A stretch of 64,000 nucleotides of DNA from an uncultured Brevibacillus sp. (GCF_947502445.1 NZ_CANMZW010000005.1:205105-269104); one strand, 5' to 3'; positions 25,961-35,811 are shown, counted from the first letter of the stretch. Notes: a model not told the origin generated them from the sequence alone. Numbers and translations are program-made.

Positions 25961-26316
25961 TCTGTTCGTTTTACCCCCACACATACGGTGACGGCGAGCA
26001 GGATCAGATCAAATTCATAACCACTTTTTCCCGAACCACCGAGAAAGCCATTCTTCCATTTGACCGTCGCAATCGCGCCCGCCATAATAACCGCAAGCCC
26101 CCATGCCGCGTAGCTCGCCCCTACCCCCAGTATCAAGGCAAGCCCACCCACCAGCTCGATTGCAAGCACTGGATAGGCAAGCCAACCGGGTAAGCCCTGC
26201 TCCACAAACATGGTCGTAACCGTATCCATCCCTCTTTGCAGCTTGGCGAATCCATGCATGAGAAAAATGATGCCGGTAACCATCCGTACTGCTACGAAAG
26301 CTTTTTCTTGGGCCAT
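25945..26316 (-). CDS. DoxX family membrane protein
   Basis: A 123-residue four-helix membrane protein of the DoxX family. Signatures are RMVTGIIFLMHGFAKLQRGM near residue 12, LPGWLAYPVLAIELVGGLALILG and WKNGFLGGSGKSGYEFDLILLAVT. Members are linked to redox or thiol stress in some bacteria, but the reaction is unknown. The ATG at 26316 has GGAGGGGGG upstream; the longer frame is discarded. It is convergent with helD, and its last codons are part of the shared terminator. Confidence 0.85.
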   Translation of the reverse strand: MAQEKAFVAVRMVTGIIFLMHGFAKLQRGMDTVTTMFVEQGLPGWLAYPVLAIELVGGLALILGVGASYAAWGLAVIMAGAIATVKWKNGFLGGSGKSGYEFDLILLAVTVCVGVKRTEKRPG

Positions 26317-26394
26317 ACGATCCCCCCTCCTCATCACTACTTTATGCCAGCAAGCGGACAATCAGTAGAGGCTCGTCATTATTATCAGAGCAGC

Positions 26395-27561
26395 CTACAC
26401 TCTTTTGCGGGAGATCAGCCTGAAGGTACCATTTTTACAACGGGGGCAGCCTCGCTTCTTCAATTCCTCGATCGTTTTGAATGCCCCTTTCATGCCTACT
26501 CGAATAGCTTCATCACAACGCTTGCACCGATAAGTACGCAGCGTCTGCTTTTCTTCGCCTGTATACAAGGCATCGTGAAAAGCCTGTGGAATACTTGGCG
26601 TAGTCATCTCAGTTGTCGTCAGTACAATCATCTGTCCCCGGTTCCCAATCATCTGCGCCCCTTCGTATTCATTGAAATGGCTGATGACCTCGCGTACGGT
26701 CAAGCCAGCACGAACAAATTCTCGCTGCATGGCGAGCGTAAAATCAGGAGACTTGTGAGCAAAGGAAAGATAAATGGACAGGCCCTTTTGCTTCTGCAAA
26801 CCGCTGATTCCTCGCGACAAAAAGAGTGACATCCCCGAGAGTGTATACGGCGGGTCTGTGAAAAAGCAATCATACTTGCCGCGCAATCGCTTGGGAAGTG
26901 GCTGCCGCAAATCAGCCTGATGGCATGTAATCGGCAGCTTTTGCTCTGCTGCTATCGATTCAATATATCCTAAAAATCGCTGATCAATATCAACCACATC
27001 GATCATGGCTGCTTGCTTTTCGGCAGCTGGATACAACCGTCTGAGCAGCAAGCCGAGCGCTACGCTTACGAGATCATCATCGCCTACACATAATATTCGT
27101 TTCCCAAGCAGCGCCTGGTCACGCAGGCATAGGAGAGCACGGCGCAGGCTCGTCTCCACTGTACTTTTGGACTGATCCAGCTGCACGTCTACTTGTGGCC
27201 TGGAGGAGAATATCTTTTCCATACTCGTACGTACATCAACGAGCTCTGTCCTCCATGCATCGTCCTCACTTATCAGCTTTTGAAACAGGACATGGTCTAG
27301 TCCGCCATAGCCCAACGATTGCTCCACATATTCACGTCCATTGGCACTGCAACGAACACCACTTCCTTGCTCCAAAGCTCCTGCCTTGATCAATTCTTTT
27401 TTGATCGCCGTAGCAACAGGGAGCGGCAGCAGTACTTTTCTCGCGAGCTCTTTTGTTGAGATTTCTGGATTCAAATAGCACTGAATAAGAAACTGCTCAA
27501 TCACTCGCTGTCCTTCTTGTATTTCTACACGTTTATATGTTTCTTCGATATATTTTTTCAC
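26395..27561 (-). CDS. bpsA: Branched-chain polyamine synthase (N4-bis(aminopropyl)spermidine synthase family)
   Basis: This is an aminopropyltransferase of the BpsA/DUF43 family, which adds aminopropyl groups from decarboxylated SAM to spermidine to make branched polyamines. The 388 residues show an N-terminal winged-helix-like domain (about 15-85) and a SAM-type Rossmann fold with the family GDDD motif (RILCVGDDDLVSVALG, near 160) and FFTDPPYTLSGM near 235. The C-terminal zinc ribbon is CKRCDEAI...GCPRCKNG (345-378). The start is GTG. The family is best known from thermophiles. No speD or speE lies nearby. Two terminator hairpins precede it (27607-27726), of which the nearer could be an attenuator. 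Confidence 0.82.
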   Translation of the reverse strand: MKKYIEETYKRVEIQEGQRVIEQFLIQCYLNPEISTKELARKVLLPLPVATAIKKELIKAGALEQGSGVRCSANGREYVEQSLGYGGLDHVLFQKLISEDDAWRTELVDVRTSMEKIFSSRPQVDVQLDQSKSTVETSLRRALLCLRDQALLGKRILCVGDDDLVSVALGLLLRRLYPAAEKQAAMIDVVDIDQRFLGYIESIAAEQKLPITCHQADLRQPLPKRLRGKYDCFFTDPPYTLSGMSLFLSRGISGLQKQKGLSIYLSFAHKSPDFTLAMQREFVRAGLTVREVISHFNEYEGAQMIGNRGQMIVLTTTEMTTPSIPQAFHDALYTGEEKQTLRTYRCKRCDEAIRVGMKGAFKTIEELKKRGCPRCKNGTFRLISRKRV

Positions 27562-27606
27562 AGTATGGGTAACCCTCTTTCAAAAGGAATGATGCCCACC
27601 AGAACA

Positions 27607-27645
27607 CAAAAAGGCAGAAAATGAACAAAGTTCACCTTCTGCCAA
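27607..27645 (-). terminator. Hairpin terminator or attenuator just upstream of bpsA
   Basis: GGCAGAAGGTGAAC pairs with GTTCATTTTCTGCC (interrupted), followed on the minus strand by TTTTTG. It lies 46 bases before the bpsA start. If the bpsA promoter lies upstream, this is a 5'-leader attenuator; otherwise it is a second terminator of the upstream MFS transcript. Confidence 0.65.
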
Positions 27646-27697
27646 ATGAGGAAACTGGGCTACGCCATGCATGCTTTGGAGAGCCTCTGTTATCCTA

Positions 27698-27726
27698 CAA
27701 AAAAACCGTGCCTAAGAGCACGGTTC
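27698..27726 (-). terminator. Strong intrinsic terminator
   Basis: AACCGTGC (27704-27711) and GCACGGTT (27718-27725) form a perfect 8-bp stem with a six-base loop, followed on the minus strand by T7. Confidence 0.85.
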
Positions 27727-27757
27727 TGGTAGACATAGAGATAGGTAGATGACCGCT

Positions 27758-27868
27758 GTTCTTAACTAATCAGGTCTGGTCATTTTCCGCATCACAAACA
27801 AACCACTACAATCATGGTTTTTCGCGAAAAAATTGGACCAAGCCATATGAAATTCCTTAGTTAAGAAC
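27758..27868. repeat. Palindrome-bounded element (MITE-like or structured RNA)
   Basis: GTTCTTAACTAA (27758-27769) and TTAGTTAAGAAC (27857-27868) are perfect 12-bp inverted ends. Inside, GGTCTGGTC partly pairs with GGACCAAGCC, and the centre contains the perfect palindrome TTTTTCGCGAAAAA (27818-27831). The whole can fold as one long stem. No coding capacity. Confidence 0.6.
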
Positions 27869-27954
27869 GACCACCGACAAAAAGACATCCCCTTTGAAAA
27901 AGTTACTTCTTAGTATAGTAGAGTTCAGGCAGCGAATCAAGATTCAAACATCTT

Positions 27955-29199
27955 TTAGCTGGCTGTTTCAACCACCACGCTGCCTCTTTGCTGCTTTTTT
28001 TCATGCAGTCTTTGTCCCAGCCTGTAAAAAATCAGACTTACGAGAGCCAGCCCTGCCATGACCAGGAACATCGCAGGTCCTCCATACGCAGACAGAACCA
28101 TGCCCCCTGCCCAAGGCCCGAGGAAGCTGCCGAGGTTACTGATGCTTTGCGCTCCATAATACGTCCCTCTCATGTTGGCCGGACTAATTTGGTCGATTTG
28201 GGCGTATTCGGCAGGAACAATCAATATTTCTCCCAAAGTGAATACGACCATTGCAGCAATGAACCAGCTCCACGATGACGAAGTAGCAAAGCCCACCTCA
28301 CCAACGGCCATCAGGATCGCCCCTCCCGCAATACGCGAAAATAAGGAGAATCGCTCCACAAGTCGCGTCAAAGGAATCTGCAACAGCAAGACCGTCATCC
28401 CGTTCACGCTCATCACGACACCAAACAGAGCTATGCCTTCTTCAATATTTTCGCGCAAATACTGGGACAAGGTGACAGACATCTGTCCATGCACGGTCAC
28501 TAAAAGTATTCCTCCGAAAACAAAGGTAAGCAAAACGACATCCCTGCTCAGCACTTGCCACATCTTGCCCAGGCTCGGCTTCTCCGCTTCTCCTTCGCCC
28601 TGCTTTGCAGTCGTATCGACGATCGCGTACTTTTTGCACGCAATCGCGAGCAGTACAGCAAAGCAGACATACGAAATCGCCGTAAGCAAAAAAGCAGTAC
28701 CGCTGCCCGCAATTCCTAAAAAAGCACCCAGCACTGGCCCAATCGCCACACCGAGGTTAATCGCCAAATACCGGTTGGAGAACACTCGAAATCGCTTGTC
28801 CTCAGGTGTTAAATCCCCCATCATCGCCTTTGAAATGGTCCCATAAAAGGATGCAGCGAGTCCTAGTGCCAGACTGATGAAAAGCAGCGCCAGTGGCTGG
28901 CTAAACACAATAAAGCAGGCAAACGCGATAGCCATCATCAGCATGGACAAAATCATCAGCTTGCGTCTGCCAAACAGGTCTGACAAAATTCCTCCAACAA
29001 AGCCGCCGAAAGTCCCTGCGAGCGGTCCTGCACCAACAATGACTCCAATATAAGCCGGAGAAAGTGTCGTCGTTTCGCTGAGATAGATCGCCAAAAACGG
29101 CAAGCTCATGCATTGTGTAAGCATGACAAATACGGTTCCGCCCATCAAAAGATGAACAACGGGATGATACGCCCCCCATGCTTGCTTTAGCTTGTTCAT
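27955..29199 (-). CDS. MFS transporter (drug exporter-type)
   Basis: A 414-residue major facilitator with 12 helices. The helix 2-3 loop motif is GGILSDLFGRRKLMILSM (residues 64-81). The C-terminal half includes LVERFSLFSRIAGGAILMAVG. The group resembles multidrug exporters such as YfmO/YttB; the substrate is unknown. GGGGGG lies 8 bases upstream of the ATG, which overlaps the stop of the ArsR-type regulator gene (ATGA). The pair is therefore translated together, and the regulator probably controls export of its own ligand. Confidence 0.88.
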   Translation of the reverse strand: MNKLKQAWGAYHPVVHLLMGGTVFVMLTQCMSLPFLAIYLSETTTLSPAYIGVIVGAGPLAGTFGGFVGGILSDLFGRRKLMILSMLMMAIAFACFIVFSQPLALLFISLALGLAASFYGTISKAMMGDLTPEDKRFRVFSNRYLAINLGVAIGPVLGAFLGIAGSGTAFLLTAISYVCFAVLLAIACKKYAIVDTTAKQGEGEAEKPSLGKMWQVLSRDVVLLTFVFGGILLVTVHGQMSVTLSQYLRENIEEGIALFGVVMSVNGMTVLLLQIPLTRLVERFSLFSRIAGGAILMAVGEVGFATSSSWSWFIAAMVVFTLGEILIVPAEYAQIDQISPANMRGTYYGAQSISNLGSFLGPWAGGMVLSAYGGPAMFLVMAGLALVSLIFYRLGQRLHEKKQQRGSVVVETAS

Positions 29200-30125
29200 T
29201 GCTGTTTCCCCCCGCTTTCCAAAAAGGAACGCAACAGGACAGGCAGCCTGTCTACAAATTGTCCACGCAAGCTATAGTAAGCGATGGTCGAACTGCCAGT
29301 GTAATGAGCACGGATCAAACCAGCCCGACGCAGTGCCGTGACATGGTGGTGAACCGTACTTTTTGCAAGGGATACTTGCTGCTGCAGCTCTCCCAGCGTA
29401 CATGTCCCATTAGACAGACAGCGAAGAATCAGGAGTCTTTTTTCATCTGCCAAGCATTGCGTGAGCGGCAGCAGCTCTAGCAGCGGCTGGGGGTGCAGCC
29501 TTCCCGCATCTTTTACAGGGTACAGACAGGTCGCGATTCCACGATGAAAATCAAGTACCGAAGTAGGTGCGCAGTGATATTGCGGGATCAGCACAACCTC
29601 CTGCAGCTCGTTCATCTGCTCGATCCAGATGCCATGCGTAACCTGATCGATCGTTTCGATCGCAGGCAAAGTTTTCGCCAGTTCCTCCGTTTCCCGGGCA
29701 CTCTGTTTCAAGCTTTCCAAAATGCGCGGCTCGACCTTGGAAAAGTAGTGCTCGTTCCAGCGCTTCAGCAGAGAGAGGCTATGGTCACGTATTTCACCGA
29801 GGTTGAGTGGTATCGTCTCCACCCATGGAGCGAGTAGCTCGTAAATTTCACCTGGCGGGATAAGCTCAAGCCATTCCAGAAAATCAGTCACCGATGCTTT
29901 ACGAGGTGACTGTGCCACCAAAAGCACGAGCCGATGCAGAACCTCCCAACGCTCATCAGCGAGCTCGACCGCGAATGAATCAGGCAGCATCCGCGTCGTT
30001 TCTTCTTTCCAAGCACTTCCCAGTTGCAGGTGCTTTCGTTCTTTTTCATAGATGTACGCATACAGACTAATGATACATTCGTAAGCGGCAGACCATTCTA
30101 CTTTAATAGAATATATAGCATTCAT
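29196..30125 (-). CDS. ArsR family regulator with N-terminal extension
   Basis: A 309-residue protein whose C-terminal part (about 215-300) is a winged helix of ArsR type: LADEKRLLILRCLSNGTCTL, then GELQQQVSLAKSTVHHHVTALRRAGLI. The N-terminal 200 residues are a helical domain found in long ArsR-like regulators of bacilli. I see no CxC metal site, so it is more likely a small-molecule sensor. It overlaps the MFS gene by four bases. The ATG at 30125 has a poor ribosome site. The GNT of upstream sequence contains ATTCGATCACCATCGAAT-like symmetry (about 30123-30140), a possible operator. Confidence 0.82.
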   Translation of the reverse strand: MNAIYSIKVEWSAAYECIISLYAYIYEKERKHLQLGSAWKEETTRMLPDSFAVELADERWEVLHRLVLLVAQSPRKASVTDFLEWLELIPPGEIYELLAPWVETIPLNLGEIRDHSLSLLKRWNEHYFSKVEPRILESLKQSARETEELAKTLPAIETIDQVTHGIWIEQMNELQEVVLIPQYHCAPTSVLDFHRGIATCLYPVKDAGRLHPQPLLELLPLTQCLADEKRLLILRCLSNGTCTLGELQQQVSLAKSTVHHHVTALRRAGLIRAHYTGSSTIAYYSLRGQFVDRLPVLLRSFLESGGKQQ

Positions 30126-30310
30126 TCGATCACCATCGAATATTTATTTTTATCAGTTTACCATCCTATGGTTCATTTTGTATAGCCCTAAACTTGAAAA
30201 GCTGGGAAAGATACGAGTATTCGGGCTCCCTAACGAGGTCTCTCTTCCTTCTTTATTTAACTTCACACCAAATGGTAAATATTGTATAGTTATTTCAGGA
30301 GAGTGATGTT
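30126..30310. other. Intergenic start of a 740-base region rich in small signals
   Basis: Between the ArsR-type gene and the His-rich gene at 30865 only short features are visible: a good plus-strand promoter and 38-codon ORF (30262-30427), a gene remnant with its terminator (30529-30709), and about 150 bases before 30865 with nothing I can name. Confidence 0.4.
30262..30290 (+). promoter_or_regulatory. Sigma-A-type promoter of the 38-codon ORF
   Basis: TTCACA (30262-30267) and TATAGT (30285-30290) are separated by exactly 17 bases, each matching the consensus at 5 of 6 positions. Transcription would start about 14 bases before the small ORF, leaving a short leader with AGGAGAG. Confidence 0.7.
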
Positions 30311-30427
30311 ATGAAATATCAACGCTTCGCCGAAGGTCTTTCTATCGCCTCTGAAATGTTGATTTGGTCGCTTTATATCCTTACTTTGTCTACATCTTGT
30401 GCTTTTGTGTTTAAATTGATTTTTTAG
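30311..30427 (+). CDS. Predicted 38-residue membrane peptide
   Basis: The peptide begins MKYQRFAEGLSIASEM and ends with a hydrophobic helix (LIWSLYILTLSTSCAFVF) and KLIF. AGGAGAG lies 8 bases upstream, behind a near-consensus promoter. A small GC hairpin (GCCCC/GGGGC, 30436-30450) with TTTA follows. Size and layout resemble type I toxin peptides or small regulatory membrane proteins of bacilli. I see no obvious antisense RNA gene. Function unknown. Confidence 0.55.
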   Translation: MKYQRFAEGLSIASEMLIWSLYILTLSTSCAFVFKLIF

Positions 30428-30528
30428 CCTTACTTGCCCCCAATCGGGGCTTTACACAGCTTGCTTACATCATTTCTCTATTGAGAAAACGACGACCATA
30501 ATTACAAATTCTCTTTTGGTAAATTTGA

Positions 30529-30666
30529 TATCTGGCTCCTTTTACTGCCCTGCACAATCACTGGCTCTTTGACAAGCCGCGTCTCATGTATTTGCATCTT
30601 GAATCTGTAGAACCACCCTTAGAGTTTGCAATTAAACTACGACGTGCTTTGGATGTACTGAAATAA
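30529..30666 (+). pseudogene. C-terminal gene fragment
   Basis: An open frame of 45 codons without a start reads FDKPRLMYLHLESVEPPLEF then AIKLRRALDVLK, protein-like, and is followed nine bases later by a good terminator hairpin. It looks like the tail of a lost gene. Family not recognised. Confidence 0.4.
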
Positions 30667-30674
30667 CTGATTCT

Positions 30675-30713
30675 AGAGGCGCTAAGCGAATTGAAGCTTC
30701 AGCGCCTCTTTCG
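30675..30713 (+). terminator. Hairpin terminator after the gene f­ragment
   Basis: AGAGGCGCT (30675-30683) and AGCGCCTCT (30701-30709) are perfect arms extended inside by AAGC/GCTT. The T-tail is weak (TTTCGTT). Confidence 0.65.
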
Positions 30714-30864
30714 TTGCCTCTAAACTACCACTTCTATGTCGTAGATGATTAACAATCCGCCTTCTCGCTTACTACCCATTTTGTTCTTTATCCACTAACG
30801 CACAGGCAGTTTAAACTCTGTCCTCATAACATTAATTATCACGGCGAAAGGAGATGATGTATTA

Positions 30865-31050
30865 ATGGATCCTATCGAGCATCACCGAGAAAGAATGCGC
30901 CATCATTTAAGGCAAGCAGAACGCTTTCGCGCTTTAAGTATTGCACATAGGCACGACCGAATGATGCATCACACGTTCGCACAAAGGGAACATTTCCATC
31001 GGATGAGGGCGCATCACCATAGAATGATGATGCATTCCCTTCGTCGTTAA
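30865..31050 (+). CDS. Small His/Arg/Met-rich protein
   Basis: A 61-residue protein with about 14 histidines, 13 arginines and 9 methionines (for example RMRAHHHRMMMHSLRR at the C-terminus). No signal peptide or membrane helix. AAAGGAGATG precedes the ATG with good spacing, and a terminator follows, so it is probably real. The composition suggests binding of nickel, copper or another soft metal, or of nucleic acid. I do not recognise a family. Confidence 0.6.
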   Translation: MDPIEHHRERMRHHLRQAERFRALSIAHRHDRMMHHTFAQREHFHRMRAHHHRMMMHSLRR

Positions 31051-31060
31051 TACCATCACC

Positions 31061-31090
31061 GGCTCCCTTTATTTGGGGGCTTTTTATTTT
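31061..31090 (+). terminator. Intrinsic terminator of the His-rich gene
   Basis: GGCTCCC (31061-31067) pairs with GGGGGC (31075-31080), followed by TTTTTATTTT. Confidence 0.75.
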
Positions 31091-31253
31091 CCTTGACTCC
31101 ATAAGGTAGACAAACACCCATTTCGCAGCATTTCCATATCTGTCATATTCACTCAAAAGAAGATAATCATATCCTATCTGGAACGTCGGACACTCTAGCC
31201 GACCTGTTCAGACACATATGCTTAAAACTGCTTTCCCAAAAGGATGTGAGAAA

Positions 31254-32075
31254 ATGACACGTTCAGCGAAAAGCGCCTTCAACAGCTCTATCAAAATTGA
31301 TGTCCTGATCCCAGCTATTGAGAAAGACCTTGGCACTCTTCCCTATGTCATTGACAGTATCCGCAAGCAAGTGAAGCATCCCATCGGTAAGATCATGGTT
31401 ATATCGCCACCAAGCAAGCGAATCCTGGCCCTTTGCCGGCGTAAAAACTGCATCTTCATCAATGAAAAACGCGTCCTACCGATTACAAAAAAAGACATTC
31501 ACTACCAAACCAAACGCACCAATCGCTCAGGCTGGCTGCTCCAACAATTGTTGAAGCTGGCGGGAGGAAGCTTGACTAGGCAAAGGTATTATCTTGTGAT
31601 TGACGCCGACACTATTCTCATCCGTCCTCATGTCTTCCTCGTCAACGGGAAAACCGTTTTTTACTGCCGCAACTGGAGTCGTCCCGAGTATTTTCGCACC
31701 TATAAGAAATTACTAGGGACTAGGCCAACTGCCTCCCGCTCTTTCGTTGCCCACTATATGCTGTTCGACAAATCGAAGCTCTCCCGGCTGAAGTATAAAA
31801 TTGAGGCCAGGCATAGGACTAGGTGGTACTGGGCGATTATCAAGAATACCAACAAACAGAGTTATGCCGGCTTTTCCGAGTTCGAAACTTACGGTAACTT
31901 CGTGAAAGCTCACTACCCCGGTCATCTGGTTGTTAGAAGTACCCTTAACAAAAGCTTCACCTCAACACCTGCCTCACTTACACGTAAACGAATCGACAGA
32001 CTGGCCCAGAATTATAGGTCCATCTCCTTTCATAAACGCAGATGGTATATCCGGAAGAAGGGCGTGAGAAAATGA
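31254..32075 (+). CDS. DUF6492-type glycosyltransferase-like protein
   Basis: A 273-residue protein resembling the DUF6492 glycosyltransferase-like family. It has an N-terminal sugar-nucleotide-binding start (SSIKIDVLIPAIEKDLGTL), a DxD-type metal motif in YLVIDADTILI near residue 127, then VAHYMLFDKSKL and GFSEFETYGNFVKAHYPG near 215. It is strongly basic in its C-terminal third. The ATG at 31254 has AGGATGTGAG upstream; an ATG 12 codons earlier does not. No wall-polysaccharide cluster surrounds it. Its stop overlaps a short downstream ORF (ATGA). Confidence 0.75.
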   Translation: MTRSAKSAFNSSIKIDVLIPAIEKDLGTLPYVIDSIRKQVKHPIGKIMVISPPSKRILALCRRKNCIFINEKRVLPITKKDIHYQTKRTNRSGWLLQQLLKLAGGSLTRQRYYLVIDADTILIRPHVFLVNGKTVFYCRNWSRPEYFRTYKKLLGTRPTASRSFVAHYMLFDKSKLSRLKYKIEARHRTRWYWAIIKNTNKQSYAGFSEFETYGNFVKAHYPGHLVVRSTLNKSFTSTPASLTRKRIDRLAQNYRSISFHKRRWYIRKKGVRK

Positions 32076-32182
32076 AGACCTGCTGGGCCAAGGAGCAAAT
32101 CATCGCTCACCACAACGCTCTTCTTTCTGTATTTGGCACCGCTACTAATCGAATAACCGTGACCAGCTCGGACTTTATTTAG
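32072..32182 (+). CDS. Short ORF coupled to the glycosyltransferase gene
   Basis: A 36-codon ORF (start MKTCWAKEQIIAHHNALLSV) begins at the ATGA overlap with the preceding stop and is followed within 10 bases by a strong terminator. The position favours translation by coupling, but the sequence is not recognised and it could be the remnant of a longer gene. Confidence 0.35.
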   Translation: MKTCWAKEQIIAHHNALLSVFGTATNRITVTSSDFI

Positions 32183-32188
32183 GTGAGA

Positions 32189-32222
32189 TCGTACCCTTGT
32201 AATTTGCAAGGGTACTTTTTAC
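32189..32222 (+). terminator. Strong intrinsic terminator
   Basis: GTACCCTTG (32191-32199) and CAAGGGTAC (32207-32215) form a perfect 9-bp stem followed by TTTTTACTTT. Confidence 0.9.
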
Positions 32223-32331
32223 TTTACACATCGTGATAAATAAATCCGGCATACTTTTCCAAACCAACGCAAGACAACATTATTGATTATAGCGCGTCAA
32301 ACAAATAACAACTAATTCGAGGTGAAAAACA

Positions 32332-32604
32332 TTGTGGATGAAGCTAACTGCTGTCGCCTTGAACATCCTCTTTGGAATCGCAGGAGTCTATATTCTCATA
32401 TTTGTCATAATGACTGGTGGTGCACTTGATGGTAGCCGGTCTCCAAGTACTAGCCCCTTAGGGTATTTGGTTATCCTGATTTACTTGTTCATTTGTTTGG
32501 GAACGAATTTTCTTTTTGCCCGAAAGTCGCCAAGTATCTGGAGGTATTGCCTAACCAATGTTTCCGTATGGCTCGTTTCATTTTTCCTAACCATTCTTTT
32601 ATAG
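32332..32604 (+). CDS. Small membrane protein, TTG start
   Basis: A 90-residue protein with three hydrophobic helices (about 5-28, 43-62, 70-88). The start is TTG with GAGGTG seven bases upstream; an ATG two codons later is the alternative. The family is not recognised. It converges with pepF, with a hairpin terminator of pepF 20 bases beyond its stop. Confidence 0.6.
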   Translation: MWMKLTAVALNILFGIAGVYILIFVIMTGGALDGSRSPSTSPLGYLVILIYLFICLGTNFLFARKSPSIWRYCLTNVSVWLVSFFLTILL

Positions 32605-32624
32605 GGCATTGCTTATCCGACATT

Positions 32625-32655
32625 AAAAAAAGCCTGCCGACGAATCGACAGGCTC
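32625..32655 (-). terminator. Intrinsic terminator of pepF
   Basis: AGCCTGTCGA pairs with TCGGCAGGCT around TTCG, followed on the minus strand by T7. Confidence 0.85.
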
Positions 32656-32678
32656 ACTTACTCTATATCCCAATGAAA

Positions 32679-34469
<1,791 letters not shown>

Positions 34470-34581
34470 ATGTATCCCTCCTGATCATCTCAATGGCTCG
34501 AAACCAAACAAAACTCTAACGATCAATTAATTTCTATAATAATCCTTTGATTCCTTCCCCGTATCAGCTGTTTCCTTCCGT

Positions 34582-34613
34582 AGAAAAAAGACTGCGAAGT
34601 ACACAGTCTTTAG
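34582..34613 (-). terminator. Intrinsic terminator of the MBL-fold gene
   Basis: AAAGACTG pairs with CAGTCTTT, followed on the minus strand by TTTTTTC, directly after the stop codon at 34616. Confidence 0.8.
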
Positions 34614-34615
34614 CA

Positions 34616-35560
34616 CTACTTTCCTGGCAATGAATAGGTTTCCCCTTGGCGCTCCACTACAATCCGGTCTCTTTCTTCTCCCGCCGCAGCAAGCAGACGC
34701 TCGATCGGCTCTTCGACAGGCTCCCGGGAGAGGACGAATGTATTCCAATGAATCGGCACCAGCCATTGCCCGCCGCTTTGTTTAAACATTTGCCACGCTT
34801 GCTCCGGTGTGCAGTGCGCCCTCTGATAGGAATCTGGCTTATACGCACCAATCGGCATAAAGACGAGATCAATTTTGCCGAACTGCTGCGGATAGTGCTC
34901 CATGGAAATGTACGCTGTATCACCGGGATACAAAATGCGCACGCCGTTTTTTTCGATCATGTATCCATTGTACCCGTAATCGTGATTCCACGGAAAACGA
35001 TTGCCCCAATGGCGCACGGGTATTGCTGTAATGGTTACGCCTTCTTTGGTGGTTGCCTTATGCCCTGGCTGTATTTCTTCGTACGACCCAAACGGCATTT
35101 TGGCGATCAGTCTACTTGTATTTTGCGCCGTAATGACATGGGTAGAGCGACGAGCCAGCTTGCGAAGACTCGGCAAATCTACGTGATCCATATGCGCATG
35201 AGACAAGAGAATCAAGTCAATTTCACCTAATTCATCAAAGGTGAGGGCTGGAGGAGTAAAACGTGTCGGGCCAAAATGAAGCACCCCGGCAACACGCAGT
35301 CCCAGCTTTTCTCCGATGACCGGATCAGTGAGAATCTTCGTACCAAATAGATTGAATAAAATAGTCGAGTGGCCCACCCATGTGAAGGTTACTTCATCAT
35401 CGCGCCAATCCGCTGGTTTCGGCTTGGCATCCAAATGCCGATACGGTGGTTTGGGAAGCTGGCCCATGTGGTACCAAAAGCGATAACCCACATATCCAAT
35501 CAACGCCAAAATCAGCACTGCAAGGAGGGAACCAGCCCAGAGAAAAAAAGTGCCAAGCAT
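34616..35560 (-). CDS. Membrane-anchored MBL-fold metallohydrolase (NAPE-PLD/UlaG-like)
   Basis: A 314-residue metallo-beta-lactamase-fold hydrolase with an N-terminal membrane anchor (LFLWAGSLLAVLILALIGYVGY region, residues 4-26). Metal ligands are visible: WVGHSTILF, LSHAHMDHVDLPSLRKL (HxHxDH, near residue 130), PVRHWGNRF, YPGDTAY and the C-terminal PIHWNTF. The set resembles the N-acyl-phosphatidylethanolamine-hydrolysing group, so a lipid phosphodiesterase is possible but unproven. The ATG at 35560 has AAGGAGG; the longer frame to 35695 is a shadow. Single gene. Confidence 0.85.
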   Translation of the reverse strand: MLGTFFLWAGSLLAVLILALIGYVGYRFWYHMGQLPKPPYRHLDAKPKPADWRDDEVTFTWVGHSTILFNLFGTKILTDPVIGEKLGLRVAGVLHFGPTRFTPPALTFDELGEIDLILLSHAHMDHVDLPSLRKLARRSTHVITAQNTSRLIAKMPFGSYEEIQPGHKATTKEGVTITAIPVRHWGNRFPWNHDYGYNGYMIEKNGVRILYPGDTAYISMEHYPQQFGKIDLVFMPIGAYKPDSYQRAHCTPEQAWQMFKQSGGQWLVPIHWNTFVLSREPVEEPIERLLAAAGEERDRIVVERQGETYSLPGK

Positions 35561-35686
35561 GGAATACCTCCTTTTATCTAAAACTGACTCCCTCATTATA
35601 GCAAACAGCAGCGTTGATCTAGCAAGGGTAAAAGCGGAGCAAACTGTTGAAATGGCAAAGATTTCCTGAGTGCAAGGAAGCCAAGT

Positions 35687-35733
35687 AAAAAGCATCTGTT
35701 ATCCATCACATGTACGGATAACAGATGCTTTGC
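35687..35733 (-). terminator. 15-bp perfect hairpin in the region upstream of the Crp/Fnr gene
   Basis: AAGCATCTGTTATCC (35690-35704) and GGATAACAGATGCTT (35716-35730) are perfect arms with an 11-base loop. On the minus strand a TTTTT tract follows. No minus-strand gene lies directly before it, so it may end the transcript of hmp running antisense through the regulator gene, or a small RNA. Confidence 0.7.
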
Positions 35734-35811
35734 TTTGTTTGTATGATATACTGCTAACTGCGATCATCATGATTACGTACGGCCACATATGCCACAATCA
35801 AGGAGGTTCTC

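Larger units (their letters stand above)
27562..27954. other. Non-coding stretch between the MFS gene and bpsA
   Basis: This 393-base gap has no supportable ORF. It holds, from left to right, the bpsA ribosome-site region, two minus-strand terminator-type hairpins, and a palindrome-bounded element of about 110 bases, all listed separately. An A/T-rich stretch near 27890-27950 shows nothing I can name. Confidence 0.5.
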
